The notes below the pieces were generated by a model. It did not search any database. It saw only the letters and a program-made list of their open reading frames with translations, and was not told the origin of the DNA. From Chinchilla lanigera (lineage: Eukaryota; Chordata; Mammalia; Rodentia; Chinchillidae), in assembly GCF_000276665.1 (NCBI RefSeq), contig NW_004955418.1:5476280-5540279 (forward strand): a DNA stretch of 64,000 nt, given 5' to 3'. Of the stretch, positions 36,143 through 48,600 are shown in pieces (position 1 is the first letter of the stretch; every line of letters starts with the position of its first letter). A program made the translations under genes and the position numbers.

Positions 36143-36330
36143 AATCTGATGTCAAGGTTGCCTGGCTTTGAATCCCAGCTCCCCCTCCACTGGATGTGTG
36201 ACCTTAGCTAAGGTCCCCCAGCTCTTGGAATTGCATTTTCAACCATAAAATGTGGAATATAATCTCCATCTCAGCAGTATTATAAGGCTTCATGTAAAAT
36301 ATCAGATACACTGTAAATTCTCAGAAGCAG
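36143..36330 (+). repeat. MIR SINE remnant
   Basis: ttgcctggctttgaatccca, ggatgtgtgaccttagctaa, aaccataaaatgtggaatat and aaggcttcatgtaaaat give the MIR sense order clearly. Confidence 0.75.
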
Positions 36331-38466
36331 CGTATGAAGTTTGTGTACAGTTCTACAGTTCACGGGAGAAATCAGAAGTCCATTCTGTCACTCCACAGAA
36401 GTTCTGGAGTGGGAACTGAAGGACTCCAGAATTTCCCTGCCACCCTAACCCAGCCTGCTAAAATTCCCTGCTTTTTCCACCCAAGCCTACTTCCCCAGAA
36501 CTCACCCTGCCCCCTCCTCTGAACTCCTGTCGCACTGACACTGCTCCCACACTGACAGTCTGCTTCCACACACAGCTGAGCTTTCATGTTGATGTTCCGT
36601 GTAGTTACCCATGTCCCCCCATTCAATGAAGAGCTTGGGAGAAGGGACCACTCACCTCTCACCTATGCTTTCCAAGGTGCTTTCATTTAGGGGAGGTGTT
36701 GGACAAGTGCATGTTGATGAGTGAAAGATGAACCAAGACATGGGCAGAACATTCAGTCGATCACCTTTCCCTTGATCCTCCTTGTTTGCTGCAAGTCTTC
36801 CATGAGCCGTAGGACGCCTTGTGTGCCCTTCTCTCTCTTCCGTGCCCCTAGAGGCTCCGTCAGCGTCTGCCTTGCCTCCCGGCTTTTGACAGTGTTGGGC
36901 CAATTGGAGGCCCTGGCAGGAGACTGGAGGGTAACCAGAGTGTGAACTCTGGGCTAGAAAACGTTCTTAATGCAGCTGTTCTCCCTGGGTTCCCATAAAT
37001 ACTGCTTCCCGTTGAAGGACTCTCAACTGCTGCTGGTCCTGGGCATTTCCTTGCTAGTTCCCAACCTCCAGCCCATACCACTGTAAGTAGTTCGTTTTTA
37101 AAACTCTGCTCCAGTTGCCCAGTTTGGATTTGGCATGTTTACCCCGAAGAGCACTGATATATTCCATATACACATCGTCAGGCAGTATGCAATATCAGAT
37201 ACGCTATAGAGCTAATGTATCCTATTCTAAATTCGGACTTACACTTACATCTTCTAGGAGAGCAGATTCCCCCATCTCCTTGGTCAACTTTCATTGCTAC
37301 GATTTGGGCAAAGAACTCCAGGTGAAACTGTTCATTGTGCTGCAGAACTGAGGAAGTTGTTCATAGGAATTACAGAATTTAGCAGACCTGAACCACTGCT
37401 GACAGTTAAGGGCTTTTTTAACAAGAATAAAACAGTCACTTCAAGGAAGAAACTCAGAATACTTTTCAAAGTGTATGTTGTGTAAGAGGGTTTTTTTTTC
37501 CTTCCCTACACTCGGTTGCCAGGCTGTGGGTGTTGAAAACTTCAGAAGATTTGGTCTGTCGTGTTTAAAGAATAGTGGGTGGCAAAAGACGTTCTATGTG
37601 AGAAAAATCAAATTCGTTCCTTTATCTCTTGTTCAAGTGTGAATTGTAGCACGTTGGTTAAAAAAAAAATTGGCAGAGAGAAGGCCACTAGGCGGTTCCG
37701 AGGGGAAGGCGGATTGATCGCCTGTGCATTGGTGGTCACCTGGCTCACCCTCCTGGCACGTAGACTACCACCTTGATCGCTTAAAACTGATTCCCACAAA
37801 GACGGGATATTCTCCGTCAGGTATAATCTTGGAAATGGCCAAGAAAGTTCAATAAATTGGGACTTCTATACCTATAGAAAAAACATAAAACATTGTTTAT
37901 TGGCAACATTGATTGATCCACCCAATAAAAAAGTCATGTTATTCAGAAAGATCAGTGAGAAAAGTAAAAAGAGATGGACATGAACAAGCTTCTGATGGGT
38001 TAGTCTGGGAAGGTACACTTCACTGACACCAGCTTAGGAGACACCCATTTTCAGATTCTTGATTTGACAGCATGGTACCCCCGAATCACCCCCTGGAGCA
38101 CCTCATCGTTCTATGTCGTGAGTTACCTTTCTCAGCTTTGCACTAGTCCCACCGTTCACTCTTCCCTCCCACCTTCACTGCTTCCTGGTGGGGTAATGCG
38201 TAGTGGCCCACGGCTGAGGTGTTGAGGTTGAACCAAATGACCTTTTCCCAAGATAAACACAGGTCACAAACCACGAAGTCTTGCGTACTCCTCACTCTGC
38301 TGGGGAGAGACCATACGCTCAACCAGGAGGACTAGGTGCTACATTCAGAGTCTCTGCAGAGAAAGTGAGAAGTACTGACAAGCTGGGTCATGTGTCTCCC
38401 TCCCTCTTCCCAATTAAGACCAATTATTTTCCTGATTTATCATCCAGAATTCTGGGCATCGGGATA

Positions 38467-38608
38467 CAGTGGTACCTTGGCTCACGAACTTAATTCTTTC
38501 CACCATTCTGCTCACAGAATTCTTTCCATGTTGCAACCAGAATCATGGAACGACTTCTGCAACAAGAACTGTGGAAAGAGTTTAAGTTTGTGAACCGAGG
38601 TACCACTA
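38467..38608. mobile_element. Palindromic mariner-like MITE, 142 bp
   Basis: Starts cagtggtaccttggctcacg and ends gtgaaccgaggtaccacta, flanked by TA on both sides (38465-38466 and 38609-38610). The two halves are inverted repeats over about 65 bases each, with a few mismatches and an indel, so the element would fold into one hairpin. TA duplication and terminal repeats fit a Tc1/mariner-type non-autonomous element. No transposase is encoded. Confidence 0.85.
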
Positions 38609-38610
38609 TA

Positions 38611-40128
38611 CATCCTCTAGCCAAGCGATGTTACATCTCATTACAGAGAAGAGGGTCGGATAACAAATGAATAAACAAAACAACTACAGACATCCAGTCA
38701 CCTTCCTATTCCCTGATTTCAAAGAACAACAGAAGTGAAGTGTAACAGAATTAAAGCCATGCTGTGGGCCACCACCCCAGCTGCCATGTACAGACACATG
38801 CTACCCTGGAAATATGTGAGGCCAGACCTTAGAAAGCAGTCTAAATTGCTGATACTTTATGGGGCTATAGTTGACAGAATTAGCATCTGACCTGTAGACA
38901 GGACTCAGTCCTCTGGAGCACTTAGAAACACCTAGTTTGCAGAGATTCCTGGAAGGGAATGTTTACATCTGCAACATAGTTGAAGCTTAACAACCTTCAG
39001 CAGCGAGACAGTTGTTTTTGCATCTAGGTAAAATTCATTTTATCCCGGGCTCCCAGGAAAAATGGACATCACCTCCACTTGAAGAGATGCCAAAGCCAAG
39101 ACCAAAGAAAATGAGTCTTGGGTAGGGAAACAGAATGAGATCTGCTCACCAAGATCTTATTGTTGCTGTGACTGTCGTTACAGAAATGTGTGCTAGAAAT
39201 CTGAGTTGGATATTCAGCATCTTACAATCCTATGATATAAGTAGTTCCAGCAAAACTGAATCACTTAGGGAGTTTATAAAAGGACATACTCGGGCCTCCC
39301 TCATCTTGGGTATTCCAACTAGTAGACTCTGAGGGGGAGCCCAGGAATCTTCAGTTCATTGAAAATTTTCAGATGACTCTACACTGTAGGTAGCTTCACA
39401 AGCTATAGCCTGGGCCAGCTTCACCCTGCAAATCAGAAGAGATGTGTGGTTTCCCATAGAAACGTCAGTGCTGTGGCTTTCCCAAGATGATTCCTACTAG
39501 CGGACACGCCAGGTAACGCTTGTGTCCTCCTGTCACTGTAATGCTGCAGTCCATCCCTTTGCGCCTCCAAATTTGGATCCTGACTCTGCACCCAGGGACA
39601 ACACAGGACCAATTTACTCCCTGATTTTCCCTTAGTCATTTATTTTTCTAGCGAGAAATAGAGAAGAGGGATGGCTTTTCAGCTTTTGTGTAACTTAAAA
39701 GTTATTTGGGTATATCCTCAATGCTACCCACACCTCACAATGGCCAGCGCTGAGCTCCTCTCCAGCTTCCTGGACCACTCTGTTCCTCCTTGAATATGGG
39801 CATCAATATTTCCCCCGTCTCCAGGACACACCCCTCTGGGTAGATGCATGGCACAGGAATGGTGTTCTAGTCCTGTTGTAGAAAGGCCTTCAGCAAATAT
39901 AAAGAGTCAGACAGGTGAGAGACAAGCAGAAGAAATGACACATGCAGCTGCAGGATACAGTATTTTCACAGGAGGTGTTCATACAAAAAGGCAATATAAA
40001 ACTACAATTGCATGTAAACAGAACCTTCAGTGTACCTTCATAAACGCCTTAGTATCTGACTCCATTAACACAATATAACAGATGTTCTATATGTTGTAGA
40101 GGAGCAGAGCTGTAAAAAGGGTCTATAG
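38611..40128. other. Intergenic DNA, nothing recognised
   Basis: No gene, RNA or repeat family was identified between the MITE and the next B1. Confidence 0.5.
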
Positions 40129-40272
40129 CCAGATGTGGTGGCACACACCTGGAATCCCAACACTTGGGAGGCCGAGGCAAAAGGATCACCATGAGTTTGA
40201 GGCCAGCCTGGGCTGCATAGTGAGTTCAAGACTAGCCTGAATGACATAGTGAAATCCTGCCTCAAAAGGGAG
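40129..40272 (+). mobile_element. B1-type SINE
   Basis: agccagatgtggtggcacac, acttgggaggccgaggcaaa, gaggccagcctgggctgcat, and an internal duplication (gcatagtgagttcaagac / gacatagtgaaatcctgc). Confidence 0.88.
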
Positions 40273-40714
40273 GGGGGTCTATAAAGTTTTGTCAAAGGAC
40301 ATATATTGGCTTCTATCTATAACCTGTACTAAAAAGATTTGTAGCATTGCTTTCTAACTAAGCATAAATACTCCAAAGATAAACTACAAAAAGACAAGTG
40401 TCATCAGAGCTACCACAAGGAACAGAGAGATCCATTGCTGCCGCACTCCAGTGCTGGGATGGGGCTAGGTGCACTAGGTAACCACCGTTCAAGGAAAATG
40501 AAATCCTGACGTCCTGGTGAATGGGTGGTTCCGTATGCACTTATGTGTGCCTGAGCACATAGCAAATGTATGTAATATGTTTGGATACATAGCAGCTAAT
40601 CAAAGTATGTAGAAATTTTTTAAAATAAGTCACCTGCTAAGGCCAGCCTTTCCTGTTACTAAAAAGAGATCAAGAGAGACTGAGGAGGCCAAACAAGTCT
40701 TTTGGGGCTTTTTT

Positions 40715-40870
40715 TCAATTTTTAGTTATTAGTGCCTGTTTACCGTATACAATGGTCACATCCCTCGTGGGATGCAGGCACATAACACATCCCAGATGTT
40801 TCTGCACCCCTTCCCCTCCCCTTCCGCCCCCTCCCTTCAGTTCTTGGTCCCCTTCCCTTTTGCAGAAGAT
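40715..40870 (-). mobile_element. Possible lineage L1 3'-UTR fragment, antisense
   Basis: An AT-rich start followed by a C/T-rich ccccttcccctccccttccg stretch has the same layout as the L1 3' fragments at 58713, 59080 and 56560. Similarity is in layout more than in exact sequence. Confidence 0.35.
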
Positions 40871-43426
40871 TACAATGCAGCTCCGCAGGCAGTGCCTGCA
40901 AGTAACACGGAAAGGCATGGGCTGGTGCTTAGCTTTGGCTTCGTACAGAGCAGCACAGTCCACAGTAGTTGCTCTGCATGACAATGTAGTCATGGATTAG
41001 CTGGGTGCAGTCGGTTATGTTTCCATGGGTGGCAGGAGCGCAGCGTCTGCCACGCCGTTATTAACCCGTGAGATAAGCTTGGGCACTTGGGTCCATGCAA
41101 AGAAATGGAACTGGCACCAGGAAAGCCAGGAAGCTGGTGGCATGTTAATTTAAATGCTTCCTCCTCAACTTGGGCAGACAAATGCTGTGCTGCACTTGAA
41201 TTTGTAAAGTATATGTTTTTGATGTGAGACTGTCTACCACATAAAGAAAAAATTTAACAGCAGTTCAGTGTTTCCTAAAAGTGATTTATCTCTCAGGCAG
41301 TACTTTCTGAGCCAAATAACCAATTTTATTTGGAAATTGAGAAAGGACAGAGGATTATTTTTAAAGCCATTTTTCTTAGGCTCTTATAACCTCTGAAGAA
41401 GGCAGACTTATGATGACACAGAGAGCAACAAAACTGTCATCGTCTGTGTCTTTGAAGAGGACCATCTAATCAGACATGAGATAATGCCTTTATGACCACT
41501 GTTCTCAAGTGGATGTGATTATTCCATCTCACTACTTTTGGAAATACGATTTATAGCTCACTTCAGCTTATTTTTCACTCTGTATGCCTATTGTTTCCTT
41601 TTAGAGGTTGTATTTTTTTTTTTTTTTTGAAAAAAGAACCAAACTATTTGACTTAATGTAAAATCAGAAAAATAAATTGGCAAGCTGGTGAGAGCAATTT
41701 GAAGTAGGAAATCTATTCAGGAAACATAAATTTCAGACACAACTATTTACCCTGGGTTAGCGTATACTTTCTTCATCCCCACGGCCTGAGCTTGGAGGAG
41801 TGGGAGCAGCCTCCTGGCTTTTGTAATATTCAGTTTCACCTTCCAATGTCCAAGATCCATCGTGATACTTGGGGCCTGAGAATAATTCAGAACTTGCACC
41901 CACCTCTGTAGGGTCCTAGTAAGCCTCACTTTTTGACATCTGAGGAGCAACTGCACCCTGAACCACTTGTATGTTCACGCGCCTCCGGGGATGTGCTGGG
42001 TGTGCGCAGTGTAGAGCACTTAAAATGCTCACAGGCTGTGGGTTCCAGCGCTTGCACTGACCAAAAAAAAATAAAAAATTAAAAAATGGTGATTTGCTGT
42101 TGCTGCCAGAATAAAACTCATTCCCGAGCCTGGCTTTTGGGGTCCTCCCCAGTTTGAGGATGACTTTTTCTCCTGTCCTTATCTCCCGCTACTGCTCTTG
42201 AAGTGTGCCAGCCATGCATTTTACCAAATAGAAAATCTATCGTATTTTCTGTATCCCAGGTCTCCATATCTTGGCCCTTGTGATCACCTCTGTCAGGAAG
42301 GAACCTCCTCTGTGCTATTAGAGTTGTGCTTTGGGCTTCATCTCCATCTCCTCTATTAAACTGTTTCTGATTGTTCTAATAGAAACAGTCTCTCCCCGGA
42401 AGGTGTTATCACTATTCCTAACGGCCCTTGAATGGGCTGTCTTCAGGCACGCAGGCCCTCCTCCCCAGCTCAGCCGCTCTCCCCCGCACTCAGGGCTACT
42501 GTTCTGACCCCTCCCATTCCCCAGCGCAGGCCGGGCACCGAGGCTGCCCCAGAAAGCGTCGCTCGATCCATTCCTCCTCATCTCAGCTTTAAAAGATGGA
42601 AGAAGAGGAGGACTAGCCCAGTCAGTGCTGAGGGGAGAGGACCGCCTTTGGATGCTGTCGCTGTCCGTGCTATGGCATAGGTTCATCTCCAGGAGGCGCC
42701 ATTGTGTCTCCTGCAGTCGCAGTGTAGCATTGTTACTTTTAAGGAAGGCTCCTCTTCCCTGTGGCTAATGCTTCTCTGGACCTGGACCGTTTACAAGATG
42801 TCCTGGCCTCTTTGCCTGACTTGTCACAGCACTGGAATTCACACGACTCGGACGAGCCTCAGCAGCAGCCACCTTCTTGGCTTGTGATCCCGTAAAGCAC
42901 CTGGTGGCTCCCCTTAGAGGAGCTCACTTTAGTTCTACATACGCTCCTGCTGCCTCCCCTTCCCCGTGCTCCTGAGTGTACCCCTGCAGGGGACTTGTCC
43001 GTCTGGGGCACCCCAACTCCCCTTCCAACCTACCCAACCCATGGTCTTCAGCCAAAGTTGCGTTTCTGGCCATCGAACTCGTGACACCTTCTCACAGGGG
43101 TCCATTTCCTTTAAGTTTTGCAAATCACGGCGGGAGTAAAGGGAGCCAGAGACACTGCACCAGAGAAAGACGTAATAATGCTTACAATGTATCAGAGAAA
43201 GACTTCCTGTGATACTTACAATCAATGCATTTTTAGTTTTTTATATTCATCTCCCCCTCACTCATTTATTCATATAACAGTGAATAAATTGAGTGCCTAT
43301 AGTGTATGAGACACAGCGAGCAGACACAGATTCTGCCTTGTGGAGAGGCAAAAGGGAGACGGACAATAAGCCATAAACCTAGTGGCTGACGTGGGAGGGT
43401 GGGAAGGGGAAGTAAAAAATGAGTTT

Positions 43427-43428
<2 letters not shown>
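40871..43428. other. Intergenic DNA, possible old LINE scraps
   Basis: A weak tRNA-like/ID-like stretch lies at about 42000-42080. A relatively G/C-rich segment at 42420-42690 holds open frames on both strands but has no CpG-island density or family resemblance. Ancient L2-like echoes at 42080-42310 and 43265-43390 are tentative. Confidence 0.4.

Positions 43429-43473
<45 letters not shown>
43429..43473. repeat. (TA)n microsatellite
   Basis: About 22 TA units. It creates the Tyr-Ile repeat inside a spurious 184-codon minus-strand frame. Confidence 0.95.
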
Positions 43474-43476
<3 letters not shown>

Positions 43477-46463
43477 CAAGGGATAAGTCATCATTATGTG
43501 CCACAAACATATACTAATAAAAGAAAGGAAAGATCCCCTAGTAGGTAAATAAATGGTATCATTTGCCACGAGTGAAAGGACAAAGCAAGAATTGGGCGTC
43601 AGGAATTCTGGGACCAAATGGGCAGGTCGGAGGGGCTCTGGCCACATTTCAGCAGTAGACGGAGCCCGGTGGGAATTGGAGAGAGAGAGCAGAGGTGCCG
43701 GACAGGAGAAGGCCCATGGGACTGGGAGCTGAGCTGGCAGAGAAAGGTCCAGCGAACAGAAGCTTGTGCAGAGGGGAACAGGCCCTGTGAAGCACTGTGA
43801 AGACCTCAGGTTCTTTCTTGTTTTAGTAAGAGTGAAAGCATTTCCCTTCACTCAAAAATAATAGATAGAGGGTTTTGAGGTGACTGACCTCAATGGCGAC
43901 ATGAAATTGTCCTCACTTAAAAGATTGCCTTGTAGAGCACATATGAGTCCCAGGAAACACATGTGTTTTGGGTAGCCCTAGAAAGAAGACTAAGGAAATA
44001 AAAGTGAACGTTATGGGCATGAAGCTGGGTTTGGGATTCAGTCAAAACACTTATTAAGCACCACTGTGTGCACGAAGAACTCTTTAGCGTAGAGAATGGT
44101 TCAACAGTAGCAGTCTGGTCACCAGCAGGACTATCCGCATTGGGGCTGAAAAAGGCAAATTGCAAAGTGCTGCCTAACATACCTGGAAGAACACCAGCCA
44201 GAGACCACAGAGAGCAACGCTTGTGGCTCCTATATCTCCATGTCTAAATAAAAGCAGAAAACTGCAAGGGGAGCAAATTCAGGACTGTAATGATATGGGC
44301 ACCATGGCTATTTGGATAGAGGTCATGGCTCCTATGTCACAGTAGGACAAATGTGTCAGCTGGGGTGAAGGTACAGTCTGTGGCTGAGAGGTTGTGGCTA
44401 TTTATAAAGCTTCAGGAACCTGACAGTGGGGTGGTGTGGAGGAAGGACATCAGAGTAAAGAGAGAAGGGGAAACAAATGGTAGCTCACTCTGCTTAGCTC
44501 CACCCATTAGGAGAATATTTGCTTACAGTTTCCATAGAATACTGGACAGATAAACTTACCAGAAATGTAGGAGGAAACATGTCTTTGCTTTTGCTTATTG
44601 CCTAGAAGCTGTCTGCTAATTCTTACTCCCCTGGGCGAGTTTTGGGGAGGAGGAATGGGCAGGTGCTGCAAACCTAGTCTTTGCTCTTCCTGTACCAAGC
44701 AGCATAACTGCATTTCCAGCATTAATGTGGGGAGAATTTTGAAGGCCTGATGTGTATCCTGTGAATCTGAATCCTTCCATCCTTCTAGTTCCCACTTCCC
44801 TTGTTTTACCCATCCCTTATCATCATTTAGAGTCATAGGGAGCTACTTCCTCAACCCACCAGCTTCTGTCTCATCCTGGAGGAATCCTGGGGCTGATTGG
44901 GTAATCAGAAACCAAAAGTTGCCAGGAGGTCAAGAGACTTAGTGCGAAAGGTGTCTGTTAGAGTCAAAGGCAAGAGGCCATCTATTACCTAGTCAAGAAC
45001 AGTTTCCGTGGAGTGGTGTGTCAGGCTGAATTTGGATGGAGGATTGAATGAGATAAGGAGTTAAAAGACAGCACGTATAAGAAATCCCCTGTGAAAAGAA
45101 GAGTTTGAGGAGGCTTCTAAAATTTAAGACAGGAGAGCTTTGAGCATGTTTAAATGTTAATGGAAAAGAGCCATTTGCAAGTGACAGATAGATGACACAG
45201 GAGAGAGAAGGAACGATTGGTGGCATGAGGTCCGCAGCCCCGTTGGGATTTTAGTAGAAGATGATAAATGATTTGGGCCTGGCCTTTTGGCTTGTGGCTG
45301 GTCCACCAAACAACTCCAGGGAAATGCTGTAGCTGTCTTGTCACAGTCAGAAAGCTTAAGCACCACCATTAAGTAGGGTCCTAAATCACTGACACCATGA
45401 AACAAAGCTGAGAGAAATGACAGGTTATCTGCTCCTAACCTTACATGATTGAAAGAAAAAAACTCCTTGTCCTCTAATATGTGCGTAACAATTTCTTAAT
45501 GTCCTCTGAGATCTGTGACTAATATGATAAGCCAGTCTAACCGTTTCTGGAAGTCATTTCCACGTTAACATTATCCAATTGGTTTTCATTATCCTGAAAA
45601 TGGTCTTTCCTCTAAAGATCCATTGCATTTGCTCTACCTTTAGTTGTGTTAAAAACGAGCATCATCTCAAAGCAAGACATGTACAGAGGCATGAATGAGT
45701 TTGACCCAAACTCAGAACTCTGTGATTTCACGAGGGCTCAGCCGTGACCAACAGCGACCCAAGCCAAAGGGGTGATACTGCGTGTGATCGTGATGGAAAG
45801 CAGAGTATTCAAGCAATGAAGAGAAGGGTCTATTAAAATCTGAACACTGACCAACCGCAGAGGCCGAGAATTTTCCATACATGAATCTGGAGTCTCGGGA
45901 CAACGGTAACAAGAGTGCCCTCCACACACGTGTGCATGAGCAGACCTTGAGGACAATAAGAGAAGAGGCTCCTGGACCACCCTGGAAGAGGTGCAAGTTC
46001 CTAGTCATGGTGCAGCTCGTGTTCTCAATAATTCCTTGATGATAATTATTAGCTATTGGTACTAGATCCTGGCGAACTATGAGGACAGGTAAAGAGTTTG
46101 AGGAGGATTGCGCTGTGGATCCGGTATTTCCAATGCTGCCTTCTTGCAAGGACTTGCTTTCGCAAGTTTGGTAATCACAGCACTGCTGAAATTGAGTGCA
46201 CTCAGGCTTGTTGTTTCAGGCAAGATTCTGTCACTTAGATGGAATCTGCCTTATGTTTAAGAGTGCTACATGTTACACTAGGAATTGATTTCCATTTTTT
46301 AAGAGAATACTTTCTAAAGCTCAGTGAAGCATTTATAATTCTTTTCCAGAGCACCGTGTTTTTATATCTACAAATAATGTAAAAGTTGGGTCATATGCTT
46401 TATGGATTCAACATGATATAAGCCAGTAAAGAAGAAAATTTTACTGTGTTAAAAATGGGCTGG
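43474..46463. other. Intergenic DNA, nothing recognised with confidence
   Basis: Open frames of 60-145 codons occur on both strands, but none shows a family motif, splice context or poly(A) context. Confidence 0.5.
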
Positions 46464-46533
46464 AGGGCTGGGGATGCAGCTCAGTGGTATAATACATATT
46501 TAACATGGCCAAGGCCCTGGATTTTATCCCCCA
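46464..46533 (+). mobile_element. Old ID-like SINE
   Basis: gggctggggatgcagctcag is intact, then the body diverges (gccaaggccctggattttat, cccccaa). It has no A tail or target duplication. Confidence 0.7.
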
Positions 46534-47099
46534 AATCTGGAGTTCATGAAGTGGGTACATCAAAATGTGATCAGATACTATATCGACTCTTGTTGCAAGA
46601 GTATTTTCTAATTCTCTTAAGGCTTTCTGTTTCACTTAGGAAAGCAGTCTTATGTACATGAGCAATTGGTTTGGTTTGCCATTTGATGAAGGCCCCTGAT
46701 AATTTCGTTGAATGTACGCTGTCTGGAGCTGCTCACACGAGAGAACTGGAAGCTGCCTGCTCTGTGCGAGCCATCGTGCCAGACAAAGGGAATTCTCTTG
46801 GGCACCACTGTACACAGATCTGAATTTTTGGAAAGGCCAGCCTGGAGTTTTCTGGAAGCATGAATGACAGGCAGCCCAGAGCGCTCTTAGTGAACCACAA
46901 AAGTGCTAGGACCTGTCCTTCTGCCTCTTTTGACATTTACCAAGTCTTTCTCAGAAAAACATCCAGGATTTGGCATGTGTTTAGGATAGTTTGGGCAAAG
47001 ACCACCAAAAGAACAACACAAATGTCTTGATTTAGGTTTTTTCAGAAGTTGATTCCAAGATAAGAAATTACATCCAAGTAATCTATTTAGAGGTTGCGT

Positions 47100-47985
47100 T
47101 GGTTTGGGTTTTTTTGTGCAAGGAGAACAGTACAGGACACATATTTTATAAGATTATTTATAATAGTCACCCAAAGAATCAGATACAAGAGAGTGCGAGA
47201 AATCTGTCCACACACTAACAACCCAAGGGTCTTGCTGAGGGCCTGGACCCCCAATAATGTCCTGCATGATTCCAGCTGAAGACCTAGAGCCCATAACAAT
47301 ACCTCCCACGAATCCAGCTGGAGGCCTAGAGCCCATGACAGCATCTAATGCAGACCTATTTCATGGATCCGCACTGGGAAGGCCCAAAAGTCAGTGGTAG
47401 AATCTAGAATGTCTGTACCAGTGGGATGAAGGATCTGTGCTAGCAGGCTGAGGGCTCTGCACTGGAGCCAGGAAGCAACATGCAAAGTAAGAACCAGAGC
47501 TCCCCTGAAAACTTCCACAGCCATCCTCAGCAGCAGTGAGGTCCTGAGCTCCTCTGATGATCAAGACAGCTGAGTTCTTGTCAGAAAAGCCAACGCGGCA
47601 AGCTTCTCCAGGAGGCTGGCAGGGCACCATCTTCCCCTCCAGAGCCAGGAAGTGATGCTCAAAGCAAGGACTAGAGCTCCTTCAAAGTGAACTGAAGCTA
47701 TTTTCAGTGCCAACAATGTCTTGAGCTCCTGGGAGGATGAAAACAGCCAAGTTCATCAGGAAAGCCAGGGCAACAAGCTGTTCCAAAAGAACCAACAGCT
47801 CCTTACAGCTTCTAACAGCTCCTAACAGCCTTACTCTGCTCTCAACAACCTCACTTCTTCTCCAGTTCTGCCTTTTATGCTGCTGACAACAGTCTCCAGG
47901 TGGGCCTCCCACACCCAGCGCTACGCTTACTCAGTTCAGCTGTGGGTTATAAATTGACCACCAGTTGTCAGTCCACTACAGAGGC
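47100..47985 (-). mobile_element. ERVL-like LTR with internal tandem repeats, antisense
   Basis: Begins agaacagtacaggacacata and ends near cagttgtcagtccactaca. The left part has repeated 'tccagctg(a/g)a(g)gcctagagccca' units of about 45-50 bp (47268-47340). The middle has a ~178-bp tandem duplication (47463-47613 and 47641-47789). The architecture matches ERVL-type LTRs, including 7863-8510. No internal viral genes are attached. Confidence 0.5.
47463..47789. repeat. ~178-bp tandem duplication inside the LTR
   Basis: Both units run: gagccaggaag, tgcaaagtaag or ctcaaagcaag, agagctcc, gagctcct, gatgatcaagaca or gatgaaaacagcc, caagctt or caagctg. They are moderately diverged, so the duplication predates or accompanied amplification of the family. 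Confidence 0.75.
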
Positions 47986-48474
47986 TGACCCCAGGAAGCC
48001 TGGTAGGAAAGTAGTAGGGACCTGAGAGAGGGAAAAACAAGCCAGCCAAGGGTGTATACTGGCCTATCACCTCCACGGTGCTTTGAGGTTCAGATATGCC
48101 AGGGATCTTGAGACACTGAATAAAACACACTTGAGGGTTAGCACACCTCAGAAAGGAGTTGATGAGGAAGCTGGCATATTGGTCCATCAGCTTCCCATTC
48201 ATCAATGGTTGGGGTTTGCTTCCAAGAGCATGAACTCACTTGCACTTCCAGCATGCCTGGTGTACAGGTCCTGCAGCAAGGAAAAGATTACACATGGGCA
48301 CAGAGTGGTAGGTGTGGCAGCAAACTAACACTGATGTATAGCGATGGTGCCAGCTTCCATGGGAAGAGCAGCTATGGCTCATGGATCATCAGATGAATAG
48401 GACCTCGGTCCTGGGGTGATGACAAAAGACCCTGAGAGAATTGCCTCCACTAGAAAAGGCTAGAGACGAGGTCT

Positions 48475-48600
48475 CCTCCTAGTTCCTCCTCCTGTCCCTT
48501 TCTCTCCCCTACAGCCCTTCTCTCTCTCCTCCTTTCTCTTCCTCCTCTTCCTCTTCTCCCCTTTCTCACTCTGACCCTCCCCCTCCACACCTCCACACAG
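48475..48600. repeat. Polypyrimidine (CTC/CTT-rich) tract
   Basis: About 125 bases of nearly pure C/T on the plus strand. The minus-strand Arg/Glu/Gly frame over it is a by-product. Confidence 0.9.

Larger units (their letters stand above)
33354..38466. other. Intergenic DNA around the ID, B1 and MIR copies
   Basis: Outside the listed repeats no gene is recognised. At 35460-35960 there are weak echoes of an old LINE2-type sequence (agtcatcggagggctttaga). At 36.3-37.1 kb overlapping open frames on both strands have no family resemblance. Confidence 0.45.

Noticed and set aside
42318..42686. Possible CpG island or promoter with overlapping frames
   Set aside because: Only moderately G/C-rich, with sparse CpG and no exon or splice evidence.
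43297..43851. 184-codon minus-strand open frame
   Set aside because: It runs through a (TA)n microsatellite that encodes a Tyr-Ile repeat, and has no family resemblance or gene context.
45712..46149. 145-codon minus-strand open frame
   Set aside because: No domain, no splice or poly(A) context, and an alternative frame overlaps it; treated as chance.
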